Shown here one piece after another: positions 28,201 to 36,346 of a stretch of 64,000 nucleotides of DNA. Where the stretch lies: NCBI GenBank assembly GCA_035503915.1, contig DATJSU010000011.1, positions 124,001 to 188,000 of the forward strand. The letters are read 5' to 3'. The DNA is from DATJMJ01 sp035503915 (GTDB taxonomy: Bacteria; Actinomycetota; Acidimicrobiia; Acidimicrobiales; Palsa-688). The notes under the pieces were generated by a model, which saw nothing but the letters and a program-made list of their open reading frames with translations, was not told the DNA's origin and did not search any database. A program made the position numbers and the translations under genes. Numbering within the stretch: position 1 is the first letter of the stretch; every line of letters begins with the position of its first letter.

Positions 28201-30586
28201 AGGTGCCTACAGCTGGTCAGTCAGCGGCGGGGCACTCCCGGCTGGCCTGACGCTCGACTCGGGCACCGGCGTCATAAGCGGGACGCCCACCAGCCCGGGT
28301 AGTTCGGACCTGACGATCGAGGTCACCGATGCGGTCGGGGGGACAGGGACGTGCGCGTACACGATCGATGTCGTCGCCGACCCCGTGGTGACGACCGCAT
28401 CGTTCCCAGGCGGCGAAGTCGGTGCCTATTACAGCCAGGCTGCAGCCGCCTCCTACGGGACTGCGCCCTATACCTGGTCCTTGGCATCGGGCAGCCTGCC
28501 GCCCGGGGTCAGCCTCGACGCCAGCGGGGGGACATTATCGGGCACCCCGACCACGGCGGGCAACTACACGTTCGTACTCAGCGTAATGGACCAGGAGGGG
28601 CAGGGCGCGACCAGCACTTCTTACCGCTTAGAGGTAATTGCCGCTCCATCGATCTCGCCCGCCAGCCTGCCCGGGGGCGAGCTCAACGTCGCTTACAGCC
28701 AGGCGCTCACCGGCTCTGGCGGCACGACCCCGTACGCCTGGTCGCTCGAAGGTGCCAGCACGCTACCCCCAGGCGTCGACATCGATGCCACCACAGGGCT
28801 CATCAGCGGCACTCCGACAGGAGCGCTCGCCGTGGGGACGGACGACTTCACGGTGGGGCTGACGGACGCAAATGGGGTTGTCGCACAACGTAGTTACGTG
28901 GTCTCGATAGCAGCCGACCCGTCCATTACCACCGGCGTCGATCTCCCTGGCGTCCAACTCGGCAACACTTATACCGCAAATCTTTCTGCCACCGCTGGCA
29001 CGGCGCCTTACAGTTGGTCGCTCCCGAACGATAGCCAGTTACCGCCTGGGCTTAGCTTGGGCGCCAGCTCCGGCGCAATTACGGGCGTCCCGGTCCAAGC
29101 AGGCCAGTTCAGCTTCACCGTAACCGTGACGGACGCAAATGGCCAAAGCGACACCCAGAGCTTTGCCATCGCCGTCAGCCCGCCTCCTGCCCTGAGCCCG
29201 CTCACGATCTCGATCGGTGCCGGTCCCGGGCCCTCCGCTAACAGTGAGGGCAGCGGGGCCTCTGCGCCGGGGCCGGCCAGCGGCCAAGTGGGCACTACGT
29301 ACACGCTTTTGCTGAGCGCCAGTGGAGGTGACGGCGGGCCCTACTCGTGGACCATGGCCGGTGGCACCCTGCCACCCGGTCTCAGCCTTGACGCCAGCAA
29401 TGGGACGGTCAGCGGGACGCCAACTGCCAGCGGGAGCTACACGTTCACTGTCGCTGTCACCGACGGCGCTGGGCGCCTGGCCAGCCTTACGGTCACGATC
29501 GTCGTCAGCGCCGGTCCCTCGAGCCAGGCAGCCGCCGACGTGAACGAGCAAGCGCAGTCCGGTTCACCTTTCAGCGGCACGCTCCCGCCGCCTGGCCCTG
29601 GCAACGGCAATTACCGCTGGTCCATAAGCTCTGGCGCACTGCCGGCGGGGCTCGTCCTGGACCCTGCTACCGGTACCGTGTCGGGGATGGCACCGGTCCC
29701 GGGGACGTACCACCTGGTCCTGCGAGCCGTGGGCTCCGGCGGGCGTACCTATTTCGAAGACGTCACTTTTACTGTTCTGCCCGTGGCTGTCAACGCCCGC
29801 CCCATCGCTTCCACGCCCGACGGCGGGGGCTACTGGGAGGCCGGTGAAGACGGCAGCGTGATGACTTTCGGGGACGCCCACTTTTACGGCTCGCTGGCAG
29901 GCAAGCACCTCAGTTCCCCGGTCCTGGGCATCGCTTCGACGCCCGACGGACGCGGATATTGGCTTGTGACCTTCGCCGGTAGCGTATATCCCTTTGGCGA
30001 CGCCAAGTTTTACGGCTCACAGCCGACAGCCAAGCTGGACAAGCCAATTGTCGGCCTCGTCGCTACCCCTGCCGGTAAAGGCTACTGGCTGGTGGCCGCC
30101 ACGGGCGGTGTGTACTGCTTCGGGGACGCGCACTTCTACGGCTCCATGGCGGGGAAGCGCCTCCGCCAAGACATCATCGGGATGGCACCGACGCTTCTCG
30201 GCCGGGGCTACTGGCTGGTTGGCTCCGACGGTGGCGTTTTCTCCTTCGGCGACGCGCACTTCTACGGTTCGATGGCGCAACGCCGGCTAAATGCAGGTGC
30301 TGTCGGCATGGCCGCCACACCTCGGGGCCGGGGGTACTGGCTCGTCGCTTCCGACGGCGGGGTGTTCAGCTTCGGTGACGCCCGCTTTTACGGTTCCATC
30401 CCAGAGCTCCAGCGCCCGGGCCACGTCCTTGCCCACCGTCGCCTCGATGGGCCCATAACCGGCATCGTCGCCTCCCCCGACGGGCGCGGTTATTGGATGT
30501 CTGCCGAAGACGGGGGAGTTTTCAACTTCGGCGACGCCCGCTTCCGGGGCGCAGGCACCGGGCACCTGCGGCAAGCCCAGCCGTAA
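25286..30586 (+). CDS. Giant surface protein: lectin-like head, ten Ig-like repeats, six GYW repeats
   Basis: 1766 residues. A long basic leader and hydrophobic segment (about 38-65) serve as export signal. Residues ~70-375 look like a bacterial legume-lectin-type domain (DFDTYQ-like acidic strands, ADGISFALS, YGYLGFGFDVFGNF). A DUF11-like domain (about 380-500) and an FN3 domain (about 505-595) follow. Ten putative Ig-like (He_PIG) repeats of ~90 residues, each with PYTWS, LPPGLSLD and GTPT motifs, fill about 597-1500. The C-terminus has six ~42-residue repeats with GYWLVASDGGVFSFGDA and FYGS motifs, perhaps a beta-propeller. No sortase or wall-anchor motif is seen. Probably an adhesin (inference). 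Confidence 0.85.
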   Translation: MPNLSARLGQARRATAARTLGSRASHGPRAKRHWRLRQLGTVGVSGVLIGSLASVAVTSDAWAQLTTLVTNSFTGNSTPAGQWVLPEGSNVACLTAGPQVTSSSVPNCSPTTDSSGSGALRLTTNGGSLVGAVFNTTSLPFSQGLDINFDTYQFDGTGADGISFALSVTNPANPSPPATPGPVGGSLGYSTDQSEAGLPYGYLGFGFDVFGNFHSSSYGGTTCSTTSAEAETVTVRGPGNGTSDYCILASSGGLGTDALDVPSGQTHNSSDMVPVEIALNPTGSSVSTPTSGLTVPADGFLVAFTPIGGTQHTLTGTLPDLSDYSSLGFPSSWFNSSTGYPYQVTFGWTASTGGSNEYHEVNTLASQTLNGPLPTLSLSDSDSTGGALKQGSDTSTITLIPSVSTANEASAPTVTDTFPTGVVPGTPTGTNWNCSASSGQTVSCTWTGGTEDAGSSFPSISVPVSVSSSATAGAGNDSAKISSDDALAAVAQDNFTVELLPGAPTSLSGSAKDSSVTLSWAAPANDGDSAITGYVVTPYINGTAQAAQSFNSTAQTETVTGLTAGTPYTFAVAAVNGVGTGPNSTQSGIITPNASPTITTPSLADGDTTVAYDHGISATGGTGSYTWSVTSGVLPPGLSLNSSTGAVSGTPTTTGSYPFTVGLTDQGGGSTSHDYTIDVASPPDITTASLPGGDIGQPYSQTVAATGGTAPLTWSILSGALPAGLLLGSSTGTISGTPTTAGTQTFTVEATDAVGATTSHAYTVSIADAVGIATASLPDDDVGVAYGPQTLAPSNGTAPYTWSIASGDLPTGLSLDPDSGELTGTPTTVGTYDFVAEVTDGAGQSATNAYTVVIASLPSVTPSSLPGGEQGVAYSQTVAVSEGTAPYTWSLQSGSVPPGTSFNTSNDTLSGTPTAAGDYSFTVQVTDSDGQSALQAYTVDVQAAPSITTISLATGEVNATYAPLTLTATAGTGAYSWSVSGGALPAGLTLDSGTGVISGTPTSPGSSDLTIEVTDAVGGTGTCAYTIDVVADPVVTTASFPGGEVGAYYSQAAAASYGTAPYTWSLASGSLPPGVSLDASGGTLSGTPTTAGNYTFVLSVMDQEGQGATSTSYRLEVIAAPSISPASLPGGELNVAYSQALTGSGGTTPYAWSLEGASTLPPGVDIDATTGLISGTPTGALAVGTDDFTVGLTDANGVVAQRSYVVSIAADPSITTGVDLPGVQLGNTYTANLSATAGTAPYSWSLPNDSQLPPGLSLGASSGAITGVPVQAGQFSFTVTVTDANGQSDTQSFAIAVSPPPALSPLTISIGAGPGPSANSEGSGASAPGPASGQVGTTYTLLLSASGGDGGPYSWTMAGGTLPPGLSLDASNGTVSGTPTASGSYTFTVAVTDGAGRLASLTVTIVVSAGPSSQAAADVNEQAQSGSPFSGTLPPPGPGNGNYRWSISSGALPAGLVLDPATGTVSGMAPVPGTYHLVLRAVGSGGRTYFEDVTFTVLPVAVNARPIASTPDGGGYWEAGEDGSVMTFGDAHFYGSLAGKHLSSPVLGIASTPDGRGYWLVTFAGSVYPFGDAKFYGSQPTAKLDKPIVGLVATPAGKGYWLVAATGGVYCFGDAHFYGSMAGKRLRQDIIGMAPTLLGRGYWLVGSDGGVFSFGDAHFYGSMAQRRLNAGAVGMAATPRGRGYWLVASDGGVFSFGDARFYGSIPELQRPGHVLAHRRLDGPITGIVASPDGRGYWMSAEDGGVFNFGDARFRGAGTGHLRQAQP

Positions 30587-30640
30587 GTGCTAGGCACCGT
30601 GGCCGGGTACGTCGGTATGGTCGGCTGCAGGGTGCTAGTG

Positions 30641-31730
30641 TAGTGGTTCACTTTTAGGTGGTGATTGGTTGTAGCGCCACCCTGGCCCGGCTGACCTTGC
30701 GCAGGATGTCCTCGGCGCTGGCCGTCCATACAAATGGCTTGGGGTCGGCGTTGTAGGCCTGAAGGTAGTCCTCGATCGCAGCCACGAGGTCGGGGACAGA
30801 ACGGAACACTCCACGGCGTATGGCCTTTTGGGTGAGCTCTCGGAACCACCGCTCCACCAAATTGAGCCACGAGCTCGATGTGGGCGTGAAGTGGAAGTGG
30901 AACCGGGGGTGCTTGACCAGCCAGGCTTGGACGTTGTCGTGGCCGCGGGTGCCGTAGTTGTCGGTTATGACGTGCACGGCCAGGCCCTTGGGGACTTCGC
31001 GGTCCAGCTTTTTCAAGAAGTGCAGGAGCTCGTTGTTCGTGTGCTGGGGCAGGCATTGCCCGAACACCTTGCCCGAAAGCACATCCAGGGCGGCGAACAA
31101 CGTCGTGGTGCCATTGCGCTTATAGTCGTGCGTCATGGTGCCCGCCCGGCCCTTTTTCATGGGCAGGGACGGCTGGGTACGGTCCAAGGCCTGGATCTGT
31201 GATTTTTCGTCAAGGCACAAAACGACGGCCTTGTCCGGTGGGTTCATGTAAAGCCCCACTACGTCAACCAGTTTCTGTTCAAAATGCTTGTCGTTAGACA
31301 ACTTGAATGTTTCTACGCGGTGGGGCTGGAGGCCCCGTCCCGACCAGATCCGCTGCACCGTAGTGGCGCTCACGCCCTGGGCCTTGGCCATCGACCGGCA
31401 GCTCCAGTGGGTCTCGCCCGCCGGCTTGGAGCTGGTGGTGGCGGCCACAATGGCCTCCACTTTTTCATCGGGGATGGTGGGCTTGCGGCCCCGGCCCTTG
31501 CGTACCTGGGCAAACTTGGCCAGGCCTTCAGTGGAGAAGCGTTCACGCCAAGACACCACGCTCGTCGGCGACACACCGAGCCGGGCCCCGATGGCGGTGC
31601 TGGCCACTCCTTCAGCCGCCAGCAACAGCGCTCTGGCCCGTACCACCTCCCGGTGTGGCGCCGTTGTCGACCTGGCCAGGGCTTCCAGTACCTGGCCTCC
31701 CCGTAGTATCCAGCGCAAAAGCAACGATTA
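30641..31730 (-). mobile_element. IS630-family insertion sequence
   Basis: Bounds are set by imperfect terminal inverted repeats starting with TA: left TAGTGGTTCACTTTT, right (reverse strand) TAATCGTTGCTTTT, in keeping with IS630 insertion at TA. The transposase fills nearly all of it. The right boundary is less sure. It lies between the giant surface-protein gene and a truncated DUF4432-type gene. Confidence 0.72.
30654..31724 (-). CDS. IS630-family transposase
   Basis: 356 residues. An N-terminal HTH (GVASTAIGARLGVSPTSVVSW) precedes a DDE nuclease with the catalytic acidic residues in CLDEKSQ, VITDNYGT and NLVERWF. The protein is nearly full length, but the usual dozen residues before the VLEALARS block are replaced by LLLRWILRGGQ, read from a TTG inside the terminal repeat. 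So the 5' end may be slightly altered or the true start is a downstream GTG. Catalytic residues are intact; mobility is possible. Confidence 0.88.
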   Translation of the reverse strand: MLLRWILRGGQVLEALARSTTAPHREVVRARALLLAAEGVASTAIGARLGVSPTSVVSWRERFSTEGLAKFAQVRKGRGRKPTIPDEKVEAIVAATTSSKPAGETHWSCRSMAKAQGVSATTVQRIWSGRGLQPHRVETFKLSNDKHFEQKLVDVVGLYMNPPDKAVVLCLDEKSQIQALDRTQPSLPMKKGRAGTMTHDYKRNGTTTLFAALDVLSGKVFGQCLPQHTNNELLHFLKKLDREVPKGLAVHVITDNYGTRGHDNVQAWLVKHPRFHFHFTPTSSSWLNLVERWFRELTQKAIRRGVFRSVPDLVAAIEDYLQAYNADPKPFVWTASAEDILRKVSRARVALQPITT

Positions 31731-32032
31731 GCCGCGGTGTGAGGTCGGACCTGGTCGGAGGAGACTGCGGGGCCAGTGCCTTGGTCCTTAGGGCGTTGGG
31801 ACTGGTCAACCGGTCGCTGGGCCGCGCGTTCGAGCTTGAGTACGACCCGGCGGAGCTCCCGGTCTTCGCACATTGGGTAAACCGGCGCGCCGGCGATTAC
31901 GTGGTGGGCCTCGAACCGTCAACCAACCACGTGGAGGGAGAAGCGGCGGCGAGACAAGCGGGAACGTTGACCTGGCTCGACCACGGAGAAAAACGGGCCT
32001 ACCATTGCTCTTTCCGTTTCCTGCGGGTTTAG
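31731..32032 (+). pseudogene. C-terminal remnant of a DUF4432 (aldose epimerase-like) gene
   Basis: The frame reads GLVNRSLGRAFELEYDPAEL and then PVF-W and YVVGLEPSTNHVEG, AARQAGTL, the conserved C-terminal end of DUF4432 proteins, which have a galactose-mutarotase-like fold. Everything before about residue 15 of this stretch is gone: the IS630 right end lies directly upstream. The fragment stops 20 bases before the UroD-family gene, so the two were once probably one operon, likely in sugar-derivative metabolism. Confidence 0.72.
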
Positions 32033-32052
32033 CTGGCGGGTGGGGAGGTGAA

Positions 32053-33099
32053 GTGCGGTCTATAGACAGGCTCCGGGGCACGCTAACTGGGACGCCAATC
32101 GACCACCTGGCGGCCCAGCCGATGCTGATGATGTTTGCGGCCAGCCACTCGGGCATCGCCTACATCGATTACACGAAGGACGGGCGCAAAGCGGCCGAAG
32201 CCCAATTAAAGGTGGTCGAGGACTTTGGCGTGGACTGCGTCCTCATGTGCTCCGACCCCGCCCGGGAGGTTGTCGACATAGCCGGGGAGGGGAGCGTGAA
32301 GTGGCTGGTCGACCAAGGCCCGGTGATCCTCGAGGAGAGGGCCGCGCTGCTCGACAAAGGCCGCCTGAACGAGCTCAAGGTGCCCGATCCCTACGCCGGC
32401 GGCCGGATGCACGACCGCATCAACTCGGAAGAGATCTGCTTCGCTCAGCTGAAGGGCGAGACTTCTATCGTGGGCTGGGTGGAGGGCCCTTTGGCGCTCG
32501 CTCAGGAGCTCCGAGGGCTCAACAACATAATGAGGGACTTCCTTGACGACCCCGCCTTTGTCCACGACCTGATGGCATTTACTTCGGAAGTCGCCATCGT
32601 TTACGCGGCTGCGCAAGTCAACGCCGGCGTCGACACCATTGGAATGAGCGATGCCGCAGCCAGCATGATAGGGCCGCGTCATTATGGCAATTTCGTCTTA
32701 CCGTACCAGGAGAAGGTGTTCCGCGCCGTTCGCGAGAGGTGCCCGGGCACGGTGCTCCGCCAGCACATGTGCGGCAACGTGAACCGGCTCGTGCCGCAGA
32801 TGGCGACGCTCCCCGTCGACATCTACGAGGTCGACTTCGGCACCGATCTGGCGGCGGCGAGGGAAGCTTTCGGGCCTGACCGGGTGTTGCTGGGCAACGT
32901 CTCAACTGTGACAGACCTCTTGAGCCGCGACCCGCGCGACGTTGAGGCCGCTACAGCCAATTGCCACCGCATTGCCGGGCCTCGCCACATCGTGGGTGCC
33001 GGTTGTGAAGTTTCGCCCTTGACGCCACCGGCCAACTTGCAGGCCATGATGAATTTTGCCCGGGAGCATAAACCGGGTGAACTGCTCAGTTCTAGTTGA
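32053..33099 (+). CDS. UroD-family protein, cobamide methyltransferase-like
   Basis: 348 residues of the uroporphyrinogen decarboxylase fold. The Zn-binding pattern of the MtaA/MtbA methyltransferase branch is present: His-x-Cys in LRQHMCGN and a later Cys in GAGCEVSPLTPP. This argues for methyl transfer to or from a thiol or corrinoid rather than haem synthesis. The opening DRLRGTLTGTPIDHLAAQP is typical. GTG 32053 has an excellent GGGGAGGTGAA ribosome site. Its former operon partner upstream is cut off by an insertion sequence, so its native promoter may be lost. Confidence 0.8.
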   Translation: MRSIDRLRGTLTGTPIDHLAAQPMLMMFAASHSGIAYIDYTKDGRKAAEAQLKVVEDFGVDCVLMCSDPAREVVDIAGEGSVKWLVDQGPVILEERAALLDKGRLNELKVPDPYAGGRMHDRINSEEICFAQLKGETSIVGWVEGPLALAQELRGLNNIMRDFLDDPAFVHDLMAFTSEVAIVYAAAQVNAGVDTIGMSDAAASMIGPRHYGNFVLPYQEKVFRAVRERCPGTVLRQHMCGNVNRLVPQMATLPVDIYEVDFGTDLAAAREAFGPDRVLLGNVSTVTDLLSRDPRDVEAATANCHRIAGPRHIVGAGCEVSPLTPPANLQAMMNFAREHKPGELLSSS

Positions 33100-33177
33100 T
33101 AAGTGCTCCGTTAGGTTGGAGCCATCGGGGGGTGAACGTTCGCTGCGAACTCAGGATCTTGCGGCGAGGAGCCCATG

Positions 33178-33729
33178 TCACCTGGCCTTTCGGGACGGCC
33201 CGGCATGGGGGAGCTCTCGCGGTACTGTGAGCGACTCGAGGTATGCCCGCCCGTGCCCAAGGTCGGCCCAGCGGCCCACGTAAGATAGCGCCGCCAGCCC
33301 CCCCGTCGGGAGCCCTTCCCGGAGGCGGGCCAGGCTGCGGGGTTCGCCGTCGCCCGAGAGGTCCATGGCCAGCTCCTGCAAAGTGGGGTTGTGGCCTACC
33401 ACGAGCACGGGCTCCGCTTGCTCGGGGATCTCGCGCAAGCGGTTCAGCAGGTCGGCCGGGGTTGTCCCGTACAAGGCGTCCTCGACCAGAACGACGTTTG
33501 CCTTGCCGAGGACCGAAGCGACGGCTTCGTAGGTCTGGATGGCGCGAGCAGCAGACGAGCACAGGACGAGGGCGGGGGAGAAGCGCCGTTGGCTCATGTA
33601 GGCCCCTATGCGCCGGGCCGCCTCCGTGCCGCGAGGTGCGAGAGGGCGGTCGTGGTCCTCAACCGACGGGTCGTCCCAGCTCGATTTGCCGTGTCGGAGG
33701 AGGTAGAGGCTTTTCAACTCGGTGCTCAA
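33178..33729 (-). CDS. SixA-type histidine phosphatase
   Basis: 183 residues of the histidine phosphatase superfamily. The phosphorylated His is in LLRHGKSSW (residues 11-19), the first Arg of the pocket is in the same motif, and the second catalytic His is in VLVVGHNPTLQ. Short size and the DHDRPLAPRG block match SixA-like proteins that dephosphorylate phosphohistidine. It faces the UroD-family gene end to end. Confidence 0.87.
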   Translation of the reverse strand: MSTELKSLYLLRHGKSSWDDPSVEDHDRPLAPRGTEAARRIGAYMSQRRFSPALVLCSSAARAIQTYEAVASVLGKANVVLVEDALYGTTPADLLNRLREIPEQAEPVLVVGHNPTLQELAMDLSGDGEPRSLARLREGLPTGGLAALSYVGRWADLGHGRAYLESLTVPRELPHAGPSRKAR

Positions 33730-33927
33730 AGGGTGCCTACCGGTCTGGAAGTATGGCAGCCTACAGACCCACCGGCCCGTCTCGCGGCCGCCAGTTCAGG
33801 GAGGGGGTTCAGATTTGAGCGTTCACTAGGGCGCTCGAAGGACCTCACCTAACGACATGGGCCTCGTCGCTGTTGTCGGTACCCGCTCGGTCGGTGTTGC
33901 GCGGTAGTCTCTTGGGTCGGAGGCAAA

Positions 33928-34149
33928 ATGTACAGCGTCCTTTCGATTTTAGTTCTTGCGGGTCTTGGCCTGATCATCTGGGCCATCGTCGATGTGGCAA
34001 GAAGACCGTCGCTTGTGTTGTCACCCGGCGCCAAGGCCGGGTGGATCATCGGGCTCGTTGCGGGAACCCTTTTCTTCGGCATCGTCGGCGTGATTACTGC
34101 AGTCGTCTACCTAGTCGTTATCCGGCCTCGGTTGAGCAGGTTCACATAA
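33928..34149 (+). CDS. Small membrane protein, PLDc_N-like
   Basis: 73 residues with two hydrophobic segments (about 4-24 and 38-64) and a short basic link (DVARRPS), the pattern of the phospholipase-D-nuclease N-terminal domain used alone as a small membrane protein in actinobacteria. A clear GGAGG ribosome site precedes the ATG. Function unknown. Confidence 0.75.
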   Translation: MYSVLSILVLAGLGLIIWAIVDVARRPSLVLSPGAKAGWIIGLVAGTLFFGIVGVITAVVYLVVIRPRLSRFT

Positions 34150-34893
34150 GGTTGAGACCCCGAGGTTCAAATTCCCCCTTCGGCGGAGGCGCGCCCAGCA
34201 AATCGGCACAGTGCTCCGAAATGCCCTCATGCTCCTTGAGGGTAAGGGCGGTGCGCAAGCTTTAATGGGAGTTGATAAATCGAGGGGTTCCCGGGGTTTT
34301 CCTCGCACAGTACAGTGCGATACATTTCCGCCTGACGAACGCGCCAATAATACCGAGGTTGTGTAAGGACGCTACTGCACCCGTTGACCCCTGTTACCCG
34401 CGCACGAGAACAGGCGCGTGACCAAGTTGAGCAGGCGCGGGCCCGGTCCCGCGCCCTCAGAACGAAATGAAACGGTCCCCGGTCCGGTCAGCGTGACGAC
34501 TGAGAGACCGTCCGAAGGACCGGTCTGCACCCCTGGTTTGGAAGTCTTGTCCCGAGGAACTCCGACCTTCGACCTCGGGCCGATTGTCAAAGCGCTGATC
34601 AGCGATCGCCCCCTATGCATGAAAGCGATGACCAGAGCTTCGATGGTGGTCGTCACCTAAGCCGAACGCTTCTTCTCGCACCTCCGCCAGTACCAACATA
34701 CCGCGAGGAAAGGGGCTTGCTGCAAGGGCCTCAGACGTGCTGACAATGCTCGGGGTCGGCCCACTGGCCGAGATGGCAGAGGAAGGAACGAGATGAGGGC
34801 GTGCCAAACGCGAGTTCCGACAAAGCCCGTCACGCCGCAGGCCCAGCCGACCACCGAACTGCAAGGGAGCACGGCCAGCCTGGAGGTACCACG
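34150..34893. other. Gene-poor stretch before the rph relic
   Basis: No credible gene was seen on either strand. It holds a small CCCTCA/TGAGGG hairpin near 34225, a CGCAC/GTGCG inverted repeat near 34305, and the rifamycin-associated element listed next. Probably decayed DNA. Confidence 0.55.
34712..34730 (+). promoter_or_regulatory. Rifamycin-associated element (RAE)
   Basis: The 19-base near-palindrome GGGGCTTGCTGCAAGGGCC differs at two positions from the published RAE, GGGGCTTGCGGCAAGGCCC (from memory), which lies upstream of rifamycin resistance genes in actinobacteria and mediates induction by rifamycins. It sits about 165 bases before the start of the rph relic, the expected place. 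Confidence 0.75.
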
Positions 34894-35510
34894 ATGACCG
34901 AGCGCTGCGTGCTGGGCCTCGAAGAGGTCGACAAGACGCAGGTCGCGCTCGTTGGCGGCAAGGGCGCGCACCTGGCGGAGCTTTCGCGCATCGAAGGCAT
35001 TTTGCGTGCCGGCTGGCTTTTGCGTGACGACGGTCGCCTTCCGCCGGGCAATGCGGGCAATGAACGACGCCCCGTTTGTCGACGATCGGCTCGATCGGCT
35101 GTCGCGCCTGGGGCCAGGCGACTGGGAGGCGTCCGCACGCTCAGCGCCGAGATCCGCCGGGCGATCGTAGGGACTGCAATACCTGACGGTCTGGCGGCGG
35201 CGATCACCCGCGAACTCGCCCGGCTCGGCGAGCGAGCCGGCTACGCCGTCCGGTCGAGCGCGACGGCGAAGTCGTCTCCAGGGCAGTCGTGAGCAAGCGG
35301 CTGTCTATCGAAGCCTTGCCGGCTGGCGGGACCCACACGATCAAGGGCCTGGTGATGGAGGTGGGGGGTCTCATGACCCACGGCGCGGTGATCGCACGGG
35401 AGTACGGGTTGCCGGCGGTTGTTGGGGTGGAGCACGCAACCCGGCTGATCCGCGATGCGCAGCGCATCCGCGTGCATGGGACCGACGGGTACGTCGAGGT
35501 CCTACCTTAG
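34894..35510 (+). pseudogene. rph: Decayed rifampin phosphotransferase gene
   Basis: The start is normal (TGGAGGTACCACG before ATG; LEEVDKTQVALVGGKGAHLA, ELSRIEG). Near 35005 the frame shifts: VPAGFCVTT and DDRLDRLSRL continue in another frame. It shifts back near 35135 (TLSAEIRRAIVGTAIPD, YAVRSSATA). Then most of the protein is deleted. After a further short piece (DGEVVSRAV), the extreme C-terminus of the PEP-utiliser His domain appears (IKGLVMEVGGLMTHGAV, GYVEVLP) and a normal stop. The family is about 865 residues; roughly 205 codons remain. The intact enzyme transfers the beta-phosphate of ATP to rifampin; this copy cannot. Confidence 0.85.
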
Positions 35511-35628
35511 GTGACCAGCGCCGACCGGTCCTTGGCGGCCGCGAGGGATGTTGCGGTGCAATCAACCCTCGACCTGGTGCGCGGGTACTGAACAACCGGT
35601 AAGTGCCGTTCTGGCGCGATGATTAACC

Positions 35629-35901
35629 GTGCCCGAACAGCGCTTCGAACTAGCCGCCGATGTGAGTTCCGATGATCCGCAGGCGATCGAGCCTGTCTTG
35701 CGGGCGGTTGCGGGCTTGAGGGTTACGCCTCTCGCTGATGGCTTTCACATCGAAGGTACCATGCTTGGGCAGAGCGCTAGGGACCTGAACAGGACGCTCC
35801 TTTCTGCGCTTCGCAGGGCCGAACGGCGAACGCGTATCCGATCGCGGTGGGCCTTGGGCGATGCCACATTCCGCTTTTTTGACTACGTCCCCAAGAGCTG
35901 A
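35629..35901 (+). CDS. Small conserved hypothetical protein
   Basis: 90 residues, soluble, mixed alpha/beta by appearance: IEPVLRAVAGLRVTPLADGF, HIEGTMLGQSARDLNRTLL, RFFDYVPKS. The run of helical and basic residues (ALRRAERRTRIRSR) is notable. I recognise no domain. GTG start; a weak ribosome site. Codon use looks like that of neighbouring genes, so it is probably real. Confidence 0.6.
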   Translation: MPEQRFELAADVSSDDPQAIEPVLRAVAGLRVTPLADGFHIEGTMLGQSARDLNRTLLSALRRAERRTRIRSRWALGDATFRFFDYVPKS

Positions 35902-36346
35902 CCGGCTGCCGGGCACTCCAGGGTGCGCGCAGGGCGAGACAGGGGTTATCCCCGGCAGTTATGGCGTAGGTAGGCTTGCTCCGTCTGCGCTCTAGCCTCG
36001 TTATCCGCTAGTCGCACGCCATGGCCGCCCGCCTTAGGAGGACCCCGGTACCTCAGTCAGCCTCAGCGCCGATAACAACGGAAAATTGCGCCGCTGCTAA
36101 GGGTACCCCGGTAGTAGCGGGCTCCCCAGCATGGCGCGCAAGGGCCGCCACCTTGCCCAGCGGTGAGCCTCGGGCCGCCTCGGGTGGGCGAGGCGCCAGC
36201 GACCTGCATCGCGCATGAGGTCCTTCCTGTGCTCGGAGCCAACGCGTTCGACCAGATAGGGTGCACGAGGCTCGTCGGCTCGTGGTGCCAAGGTTCGAGG
36301 TGCGTGCCAACGTTCGACGGCCGGGCGGGTTCCCGAGGCCCTCGGG
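35902..36346. other. Non-coding stretch
   Basis: Nothing recognisable was seen on either strand; open frames here look like random high-GC frames. Confidence 0.5.

Noticed and set aside
34155..34190. A GGTTCAAAT string that looks like a tRNA T-loop
   Set aside because: No acceptor or anticodon arm can be drawn around it, so it is not a tRNA; chance is likelier.
34657..34971. Minus-strand frame across the RAE and rph start
   Set aside because: It has no recognisable domain and crosses a regulatory element and the start of a recognisable relic.
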